Translations under genes and position numbers: made by a program
Shown here: positions 17,422-24,070 of the stretch, one piece after another
Layout: every line of letters begins with the position of its first letter
Numbering within the stretch: position 1 is the stretch's first letter
Notes under the pieces: model-generated
Databases searched by the model: none
The model's input: only the letters and a program-made list of their open reading frames with translations
What the model was told of the DNA's origin: nothing
Assembly (NCBI GenBank): GCA_938083085.1
Contig: CALLKX010000018.1
Location: 83,609 to 147,608, forward strand
Direction: 5' to 3'
From: an uncultured bacterium
GTDB taxonomy: Bacteria; Planctomycetota; UBA1135; GCA-002686595
DNA length: 64,000 nucleotides

Positions 17422-19110
17422 TCACATCTGGCCCGAGCGCTTGAGCTCCATGTACTCGTCGAGCTTCACCTTCACCTTCCCGCTCAGAAGGAAGACGCCG
17501 AGCACGTTGGGGATGGCCATGCCGAGGATCATCAGGTCGCCGAAGTCGAGGACGGCGGTCGCCGTGATGACCGACCCGAGGAAGCTGAAGGAGAGGAACA
17601 GCACCTTGTAGACGATGCTGTAGCCGTCCCCGAAGAGCCATGAGAAGCACCGCTCGCCGTAGTACGACCACGAGATCATCGTGGAGAAGGCGAAGAGGAC
17701 GACCGCGACGGCGAGCACGTACTTGAACCAGGGGATGACCGTGGCGAAGGCCATCGAGGTCAGCCCGGCGCCGTTGCCGCCAACGATGTACTCGTTGAAG
17801 ACCGTCTCCGTCCCAGTGGCGGGGTCCACCGCGACGTACGCGCCGGTGATCACGATGACGAGCGCGGTCATCGTGCAGACGATGACCGTGTCGATCAGGG
17901 GCTCGAGCAGCGCGACGATGCCCTCACGGACGGCGTAGTGGGACTTGGCCGCGGAGTGCGCGATGGCCGCCGAGCCGACGCCCGCCTCGTTGGAGAAGGC
18001 GGCGCGCTTGAAGCCGACGATCAGGACGCCGACGATCCCGCCGAACCCTGCCTGGGGGTTGAACGCGCCCTCGATGATCGTCCCGAAGGCGCCGACCACC
18101 TGGTCGGCGTTGGAGAGGATCACGAACAGGCAGGCGGCGACGTAGAGGCCGCACATGGCGGGAACGATCTTCGAGGCCACGTCTGCGATCCGCCGCAGGC
18201 CGCCGAGGATGACGCCGCCCGCTGCGAGGGTCATGACCACGCCATAGGCCCAGCCGTTGTCCTTCAGGAAGGGGATCACCTCGGCGAGGGCGTCCTTGGA
18301 CTGGTTGACCTGGAAGCTGTTGCCCCCGGCGAGAGAGCCGCCGATGCACAGGATCGCGAACATCACCGCCAGGATCTTGCCGAGGGTGGCCAGGAACGGG
18401 CCGCGGTCGCGGAGCCCGTCCGAGAGGTAGTACATGGCGCCGCCCATGACGCTGCCGTCCGAGCGCTCGTGGCGGTACATCTGACCGAGGGAGCACTCGG
18501 TGAACTTGGAGGCCATGCCCAGGATGCCCGCGAGGATCATCCAGAAGGTGGCGCCGGGTCCGCCGATCGAGATGGCGATGGCGACCCCGGCGATGTTGCC
18601 GAGCCCGACCGTCGCCGAGAGGGCGGCGGTGAGGGCCTCGAAGTGGGAGACCTCACCCTCGTCGTCGGGGTCGTCGTACTTCCCGCGGGTGACCTGGATG
18701 GCGTGCCAGACGAGCTTGAACTGGACGAAGCCCATGCGGACCGTGAAGAAGATCGCCCCCAGGACGAGCCACAGCACCGCGAAGGGGATGGTCAGCGTGG
18801 TGACCTCGCTCCCGATGAAGGGCAGGGTGGTGGTGACGGGCTTCCCATCTGCGTCCGTGTTCGCCGTGCCCGGTACAGGAATCGGGAAGAAGAAGACGCT
18901 CCCGACCGCCGAGTTCACCTTCTTCATGCGGCGGTCGATCGAGGTCTGCCAGTCGTGCGCCTCGTCCGTCGGCAGGTTCTCCGGCGGAGCTTCCATCGCC
19001 GGCCCGCTCTGCAGCGCGCCCCCGGGGGCGGCATCCTGAGCGGTCGCAGGGGAGAAGAGCAGCCCTGCAGCAGCGAGGGCAACGAGGGTCAGGCGGAGGA
19101 GATGACGCAT
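17422..19110 (-). CDS. AGCS-family sodium:alanine/glycine symporter
   Basis: A 562-aa transporter that takes up small amino acids with Na+. Family signatures include ALSATVGLGNIAGVAIAIS and GGPGATFWM in the first third and SNEAGVGSAAIAHSAA in the later part. About ten membrane helices are visible. The N-terminus has a cleavable-looking signal peptide (MRHLLRLTLVALAAAGLLFSPATAQ) and about 80 extra residues before the first transporter helix, which is unusual; many AGCS proteins start directly with a helix. ATG at 19110 has an AGGA about 7 nt upstream, which supports this start. Confidence 0.9.
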   Translation of the reverse strand: MRHLLRLTLVALAAAGLLFSPATAQDAAPGGALQSGPAMEAPPENLPTDEAHDWQTSIDRRMKKVNSAVGSVFFFPIPVPGTANTDADGKPVTTTLPFIGSEVTTLTIPFAVLWLVLGAIFFTVRMGFVQFKLVWHAIQVTRGKYDDPDDEGEVSHFEALTAALSATVGLGNIAGVAIAISIGGPGATFWMILAGILGMASKFTECSLGQMYRHERSDGSVMGGAMYYLSDGLRDRGPFLATLGKILAVMFAILCIGGSLAGGNSFQVNQSKDALAEVIPFLKDNGWAYGVVMTLAAGGVILGGLRRIADVASKIVPAMCGLYVAACLFVILSNADQVVGAFGTIIEGAFNPQAGFGGIVGVLIVGFKRAAFSNEAGVGSAAIAHSAAKSHYAVREGIVALLEPLIDTVIVCTMTALVIVITGAYVAVDPATGTETVFNEYIVGGNGAGLTSMAFATVIPWFKYVLAVAVVLFAFSTMISWSYYGERCFSWLFGDGYSIVYKVLFLSFSFLGSVITATAVLDFGDLMILGMAIPNVLGVFLLSGKVKVKLDEYMELKRSGQM

Positions 19111-19230
19111 GAACTTCCTGGGGGGGATGCGGGACGAACGGCCTCGGGCAGCGTGCGGGCCGTGACCGAGTGGAGGGGAGTTTGCCACATGGGCGGGTTG
19201 GAGCCGGACTATTCGTCGCGCCTTCGATGC

Positions 19231-20004
19231 TCAGGGCCGGGGGCGAGCCGGCTGCAGGCCGCCGGAGAGGCGCCCGCTGATCAGGAAGGTCCCCTCGATC
19301 CGCCAGCCGGCCCGCGGGGCCGGCAGCCCATCACGCTCCAGCTGCCAGCGGGATAGGAAGAGGACCAGAGGCCGCTCTGGCGCGGCGCAGACCACCATCT
19401 CCACGGCCTCACCGGTCACCTCGTTCCTGATCCGCCGGACCACCTGGACGCGCAGGGATACGTCGCAGCATCCTCCCGGGGACCCGGCGCCTCCGATCGG
19501 GTGAATGCTGGCGCCAGTTGCGTCCTCGAGATCGGACGGCGCAGGGCCGGGCTCCGGCGGGAGGATCCGGTCGACCGAGAGCGCGAAGCCGGCCACGGAG
19601 ACGGCCCGGACCTTCCCTGCCTGCACCCGCCGGCCAAGGCGCTTGGCGTCGGAGATCCACGCCGAGAGCCGATACGCGCCCGGACCCGTCTCCTCCGACC
19701 AGGGGGGGGGCGGAGCCGCCCACCCGGTCAGTAGCGCGTCGTGGGGGGAATCGGGGGGCCGGACCACGGTCTCGACCGCCAGCCTGAGGCGATGGGGGAC
19801 ATCGTAGAACGGGGCCAGGGTCCAGTACCCGTGCATGGGGTCCCGGTCCGCACGGACCTGGAGCCCGCCCCCGAGCCGGAGCATCCGATGGTCCTCGGCG
19901 TGTCCCCGCCAAGGTGTCGGCTCACCACGGGCGAGGGCGAGAGCGACGATCTCGTCCTGGGTGACAGATGGGGGGAAACCGATGCATTCGAGGAGGAAGT
20001 CCAT
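19231..20004 (-). CDS. Hypothetical protein
   Basis: A 257-aa soluble protein of unknown function, starting at ATG 20004 (MDFLLECIGFPPS). It has no signal peptide or membrane helix. It is rich in Trp, Pro and Arg, and contains the segment GGAGSPGGCCDVSLRVQVVRRI. It is divergent from the lipoprotein gene at 20059 with only 54 bp between the starts, so the two probably share a control region. I recognise no domain. Confidence 0.55.
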   Translation of the reverse strand: MDFLLECIGFPPSVTQDEIVALALARGEPTPWRGHAEDHRMLRLGGGLQVRADRDPMHGYWTLAPFYDVPHRLRLAVETVVRPPDSPHDALLTGWAAPPPPWSEETGPGAYRLSAWISDAKRLGRRVQAGKVRAVSVAGFALSVDRILPPEPGPAPSDLEDATGASIHPIGGAGSPGGCCDVSLRVQVVRRIRNEVTGEAVEMVVCAAPERPLVLFLSRWQLERDGLPAPRAGWRIEGTFLISGRLSGGLQPARPRP

Positions 20005-20058
20005 GGGGCGAACGACGCTACGATCTGGCACCCGTGGCTCAGGCCCCGGGCCAATCCG

Positions 20059-21258
20059 ATGGAGCAGAACCAAGGCCAACACAAAGCCTCGCTTGCGAGG
20101 ATTCTAGCGGCGGGTGTCCTCTTGGGCGGCCTGTCCCTTCCAGGCCTGACCCTGGTCGGCTGCGCGGGGTCTTCCGCGGCGGGGACGGAGCTCTCGCCCG
20201 CAGGAACCCGCGGCCGCAACGTCCAGGTGGTGGAGGCGACCTACTCCCTCGGGGTAGACCGTGCCCAGGCCGTGACCGGGTCCATCGCAGTGGCGGTCGT
20301 CGATCCGGCGGGCCTCTCTCGCGAGCTGCGCCAGCTCTCGGCGCGTGAACTGGTGCTCGTCGAGGGCGAGCCCTGGGTCCCCAGAGTTCTGGACCCAACC
20401 AGCCAGGCTCGCATCGTCGCTGAAGTGGAGACGGCGGACCGGGTGTTCACGTGGCAGGCTCCGCGGGCCTTCCCGCTCGGGGCCATCGATCCACGGGACG
20501 TGGCCATGGGGCTGGTCGCGGATGAGGGGGTGGGGGCCGCGGCGAGGGCGTCCTTCATCGCATTCGCGGAGCAGCTCCTGCTCCGCCGAGACCCCCTGGG
20601 TGGCGAGCCGCTGGCAGGGGCCTGCGCGCGCGCCTGGTTCGGTCTGCTCGTGACGCCGCGGGCGGATGAGGAGCATCCGCTGGTCCCCACGCTCGCGGAC
20701 CTCCTCTTCGAGCTGTTTCGTGAACAAGACGCCGAAGGCGCCTCTGAGCTCGAGGCCGCTGGGTGGTATCGACCCTCACCCGACGCCGCCTGGGGCGTGC
20801 CCCGCTGGCTGCGCCTCCGGGAGGTGCTCGGGGTGCTCGACTTCACGGCGGGCCTCCGCGCCGTGGTGGACGCTGGGGTCTCGGGCGCGCCCCAGGGACT
20901 CGACGAGGTCGCCACCGCGTTCGGAGGCGACGGGGAGGGCTTCATCCGGAGCTGGCTGAAGGGACCTGCGGGCCCTCTGGTGGAGACCTCGTGGCGAGTG
21001 GATTCCGATCGAGGCCGTCTGCTCCTCCGCGTCGACCAGCTGCAGCGCGTGGTCCCCGGCGGGGCACCGGCGTACACCTTCGCGCTCCCGGTGACCATCG
21101 AGCTCGAGGACGGCGGGCAGCTGCAGCGGACCCTCGAGGTGACCCGGCGCAAGGAGCTGTTTCAGGTGCCTGTCGAGGGCCTGACCGGCGAGGTGATCTT
21201 CGACCCGGAGCAGACGCTCCAGGGCTTCGTGAAGATGCGCGCGGCCAGGGACGCCTGA
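20059..21258 (+). CDS. Lipoprotein resembling the C-terminal part of M1 aminopeptidases
   Basis: A 399-aa lipoprotein (lipobox LTLVGC at the end of the signal peptide). Its second half reads like the C-terminal region of M1-family aminopeptidases: a helical WYRPS...GVPRWLRLREVLGVLD part, then a beta domain (SWRVDSDRGRLLLRVDQLQ ... TFALPVTIELEDG ... VIFDPEQTL). The HExxH zinc catalytic domain is absent, so it is not a peptidase by itself. It could be a relic or a binding protein. A small helical gene follows after 4 bp. Confidence 0.55.
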   Translation: MEQNQGQHKASLARILAAGVLLGGLSLPGLTLVGCAGSSAAGTELSPAGTRGRNVQVVEATYSLGVDRAQAVTGSIAVAVVDPAGLSRELRQLSARELVLVEGEPWVPRVLDPTSQARIVAEVETADRVFTWQAPRAFPLGAIDPRDVAMGLVADEGVGAAARASFIAFAEQLLLRRDPLGGEPLAGACARAWFGLLVTPRADEEHPLVPTLADLLFELFREQDAEGASELEAAGWYRPSPDAAWGVPRWLRLREVLGVLDFTAGLRAVVDAGVSGAPQGLDEVATAFGGDGEGFIRSWLKGPAGPLVETSWRVDSDRGRLLLRVDQLQRVVPGGAPAYTFALPVTIELEDGGQLQRTLEVTRRKELFQVPVEGLTGEVIFDPEQTLQGFVKMRAARDA

Positions 21259-21262
21259 TCCC

Positions 21263-21769
21263 TTGGAGCGGGGTGGGGGCAGGCCGATTCCGAGTGAGCA
21301 GCTGGGGGCCTATCGCTCGCTGCTGAAGGACCTCCGTCGAACGCTCTTGAGCGAGATCGGCGCCCGGGCGGTCTACGACCACATCGCCCGGCGCGCCCGC
21401 GACCCCGAGCTCGCCGGCCTCGCGGTGGAGCTGAACGAGGAGGGAGTGGACCTGGTGGCGACCGTTCAGGAACTCATGCGTGGGATGGGCGGTCGCCCGC
21501 GTCGGACCAGCCTTCGTCGCCGCGCGCTGGCTCGTCTCCTGGTCCAGAGCACGTGGCTGACAGGAGCGCGCCCGGCGCTGCGACTGATCCGGAGCGCTGA
21601 GGAGACGGTCGGCCGGTGGTACGGGGACTACGCGCAGTTCCTCGTCCGGCTCGGCGACCATGAACGCGCGGCCGCCTTCGAGGAGCTGAGGCTGGTGAAG
21701 CAGCGTCGGGCGATGATCCTGGGGGCCTGGGTGGACAACCTCGCTCGCCGAGGGGACCGTAGGCTGTGA
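21263..21769 (+). CDS. Small all-helical, ferritin-like protein
   Basis: About 168 aa, starting at TTG 21263, 4 bp after the preceding stop; no ATG fits this frame nearby. The pattern of four amphipathic helices and the segments EIGARAVYDHIARRARDPEL and HERAAAFEELRLVKQRR look like a ferritin/rubrerythrin-type bundle, but the full set of E-x-x-H metal ligands is not evident. Pfam-level assignment is uncertain. It precedes the selenoprotein and glutathione peroxidase genes on the same strand, which would suit a redox role. Confidence 0.4.
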   Translation: MERGGGRPIPSEQLGAYRSLLKDLRRTLLSEIGARAVYDHIARRARDPELAGLAVELNEEGVDLVATVQELMRGMGGRPRRTSLRRRALARLLVQSTWLTGARPALRLIRSAEETVGRWYGDYAQFLVRLGDHERAAAFEELRLVKQRRAMILGAWVDNLARRGDRRL

Positions 21770-21889
21770 GGGCGGCGCGCACGGCGCGTGGAGCCCTGGT
21801 GGAACTCCGATGGAGGGCTGCCGTCTCGCCCGGCCCCCTCGTCCCCTGACGGCCCCAACGACAGCCGTCGGCCCCACGCCAATCACAAG

Positions 21890-22477
21890 ATGCCCTGGAT
21901 CCGCACCATCTCTATCTCCGAGGCGACCGGCCGGCTCGCGAAGAGCTACGAGGCCGCCATTGCCCGCGCCGGGCGGGTGTTCGGCATCGTCCGCGCTCAG
22001 AGCCTCGCTCCCGCTGTCCTCGACGCCTCGCTCGGCCTCTACCAGAAGATCATGTATGCCCCGGAGGGGCTCAGTCGGCGGCAGCGGGAGATGGTGGCGA
22101 CCATCGTGAGCCGCGCCAACGACTGCCACTACTGAACCCTCAGTCATGAGGCGGACCTCCGTGTCGAGGTCCAGGAAGAGTGGAAGGAGCAGGACGAGGA
22201 CCAGCGGGAGCGCTTCGTCGCCGCGGTGGCGAGCGACTGGCGCGATGGGGATCTGGAGGCTGCCGACCGCGCGCTCGCGGCGTACGCGGAGAAGCTCACG
22301 CTGAGCCCCGGCGCAATGGGCGAGGCGGACGTCGTGGAGCTGCGGCGGGCGGGGTTCGGCGACGTGGCGATCCACGACCTGATCCAGGTGACGGCGTACT
22401 TCAACTACATCAACCGGGTCGCCGATGGGGTCGACGTCGAGCTGGAGCCGGAGATGCCGCCGAGGCCGTCACGATGA
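21890..22477 (+). CDS. AhpD-like peroxidase-related selenoprotein (TGA at 22133-22135 read as Sec82)
   Basis: Conventional gene calling splits this gene at an in-frame TGA. Read through, it gives one 195-aa protein matching the peroxidase-related AhpD/CMD family from end to end. The first half has MPWIRTISISEATGRL and GLSRRQREMVATIVSRAN; the second half has AGFGDVAIHDLIQVTAYFNY. The active-site motif CxxCxxxH reads C79-H-Y-U82-T-L-S-H86, so the TGA is exactly at the second redox Cys. A 7-bp hairpin with G at loop position 2 lies 25 nt downstream (22153-22172), as bacterial SECIS elements do. The stop overlaps the next start (ATGA, 22474-22477). Such proteins reduce peroxides or act as thiol oxidoreductases. 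No selABCD genes are in the window; a nonsense mutation is the alternative. Confidence 0.8.
22153..22172 (+). promoter_or_regulatory. Candidate bacterial SECIS element
   Basis: GGACCTC (22153-22159) and GAGGTCC (22166-22172) form a perfect 7-bp stem with the 6-nt loop CGTGTC; G is at loop position 2. The loop starts 25 nt after the TGA, inside the 16-37 nt range known for bacterial SECIS hairpins that bind SelB. A second small hairpin (CCTCA-GTCA-TGAGG, 22138-22151) sits between the TGA and this stem. Confidence 0.7.
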
Positions 22478-23439
22478 CCGCGGCCCCCGGTCCGGTCAGC
22501 GACTTCGCCCCCTCGTTGGTGGAGGAGGGCCCTCTCCGCGCGCTGCTCCTTCACTCCGAGCCTGGTGAGGTCCTTGAGGCTCTGCACGACTGCCCTGGCC
22601 TCGAGTGGGCGGCGGCGAGTGAGCCGGACGAGGTCGCCCGGAGCCTCGCGGAGCATGACCCCCAGGTCGTCTTCTCCATCAAGACCGCGAGCTTCACTGG
22701 ACCGAGCCACGGTGAGGCCCTCGGGTGGAAGAGCGTCCGTTGGTTTCACGTGGGCGGCTCTGGGCGAGACCACCTGCCGGCCTGGGACCCCGCTCGGGTC
22801 ACGGTCACAGACTCGAAGGGGGTGCTCGCGCCCTTCCTCGCCGAGCGGGCCATGGCGGGCCTGTTCGCCCTCGGGACGGGGCTGGTCAACCACCTGCGTG
22901 AGCAGCGTGAGGCGCGCTGGTCGCCGACTCGTTTCCGGCCGCTCGCGGGTCGCACCATGCTCGTGCTCGGGTTCGGCAGGACCGGCGTGGAGGTGGCGAA
23001 GCGCGCGCGGGCCATGGGCATGGGCGTGTTGGGGGTGAGCCGCTCGGGCGTCGCGCGGGAGGGGGCGGATGAGATGCACGGGCCGGAGGCCCTCCATGAA
23101 CTCCTGCCCCGCGCGGACGTGCTCTCGATCCATGTGCCGCTGACCCCTGAGACCCGGGGGAGGATCGGCGTGGAGGAGCTCGCGTTGCTCCCCGAGGGGG
23201 CGCTCGTCCTGAACGCCGCGAGAGGAGCGGTCCTCTCGGAGGGAGGGCTGCTTGGGGCGCTGGAGCAGAACGTCGCGGGGGCCTGGCTGGATGTCTTCGA
23301 GCAGGAGCCCCTGCCGGAGGTGAATCCCCTCTGGCATCACCCGCGAATCCTCCTGTCCCCGCACTGCGCGGACCAGGTCGAGGACTTTCCCGCGCGCTTC
23401 GCGGCGCGCTTTCGGGATCTCTGGCTTGCCTCGCGGTGA
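22474..23439 (+). CDS. D-isomer-specific 2-hydroxyacid dehydrogenase
   Basis: A 321-aa NAD(P)-dependent oxidoreductase. The nucleotide-binding GFGRTGVEVAKRARAMG and the catalytic triad segments are intact: Arg in NAARGAVLSEGGLLGAL, Glu in DVFEQEPLPEVNPLW, and His in LLSPHCAD. The N-terminal catalytic-domain half is more diverged, so the substrate (glyoxylate, hydroxypyruvate or another 2-oxo acid) cannot be read off. The start at 22474 overlaps the selenoprotein stop by 4 nt, implying translational coupling with readthrough of the Sec codon upstream. Confidence 0.85.
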   Translation: MTAAPGPVSDFAPSLVEEGPLRALLLHSEPGEVLEALHDCPGLEWAAASEPDEVARSLAEHDPQVVFSIKTASFTGPSHGEALGWKSVRWFHVGGSGRDHLPAWDPARVTVTDSKGVLAPFLAERAMAGLFALGTGLVNHLREQREARWSPTRFRPLAGRTMLVLGFGRTGVEVAKRARAMGMGVLGVSRSGVAREGADEMHGPEALHELLPRADVLSIHVPLTPETRGRIGVEELALLPEGALVLNAARGAVLSEGGLLGALEQNVAGAWLDVFEQEPLPEVNPLWHHPRILLSPHCADQVEDFPARFAARFRDLWLASR

Positions 23440-23559
23440 GCGCTGGTGCGCCCGACCGACGGACGTCACGCTGTGCGGATGGGACGCATTCAGAGATTCG
23501 CCTTCAAGCTCCTCCGCGGCCGCAGCAGCGGCCCTTCTCCGCACGTCGACTTCGATCCA

Positions 23560-24045
23560 ATGACCACCTTCCACGACTTCAGCGCGCCGACCATCGACGG
23601 CACCGACTGCTCCTTCGACTCCTTCAGCGGCAAGGTCGTCCTGGTCGTCAACGTGGCCTCACGCTGCGGCCTGACGCCGCAATATGCGGGGCTCGAGAAA
23701 CTGGCAGAGCAGTACCGGGATCGGGGCCTCGTGGTGGTCGGGTTCCCCTGCAACCAGTTCAAGGGGCAGGAGCCCGGGTCCGCGGAGGAGATCAAGACCT
23801 TCTGCAGCACCACCTACGGCGTGACTTTTCCGCTCTTCGAGAAGGTCGAGGTCAACGGGCCGGGGCGTCACGCCCTGTACGCGTGGCTCACGCAGCAGGC
23901 GACGAGCCCGGAGGGGCCGGGTGATGTGCAGTGGAACTTCGGCAAGTTCCTCATCGGCAAGGACGGCGCTGTACTCGCCCGCTTCGAGCCCACCGCGGCC
24001 CCCGATGCGGCCGAGCTGACGGCCGCGATCGAGGCGGCGCTCTGA
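23560..24045 (+). CDS. Glutathione peroxidase family protein (Cys type)
   Basis: A 161-aa peroxidase reducing H2O2 or lipid hydroperoxides, probably with thioredoxin. The peroxidatic residue is a normal cysteine (C36 in VASRCGLTPQY), with Q70 and W125 (VQWNFGKFL) completing the active site. C82 in FCSTTYGVTFP fits the resolving Cys of thioredoxin-dependent GPx. I chose ATG 23560, because the upstream in-frame extension from 23446 does not look like this family. It lies 120 bp after the dehydrogenase and is the last gene of the redox cluster. Confidence 0.92.
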   Translation: MTTFHDFSAPTIDGTDCSFDSFSGKVVLVVNVASRCGLTPQYAGLEKLAEQYRDRGLVVVGFPCNQFKGQEPGSAEEIKTFCSTTYGVTFPLFEKVEVNGPGRHALYAWLTQQATSPEGPGDVQWNFGKFLIGKDGAVLARFEPTAAPDAAELTAAIEAAL

Positions 24046-24070
24046 TCGTCGGCCGGCGGGGGGGGCTGGA

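Noticed and set aside
17938..19356. 472-codon + strand frame opposite the symporter
   Set aside because: The symporter motifs are unambiguous on the minus strand.
23446..23559. N-terminal extension of the glutathione peroxidase
   Set aside because: The Arg-rich extension is not seen in the family and is not a signal peptide.
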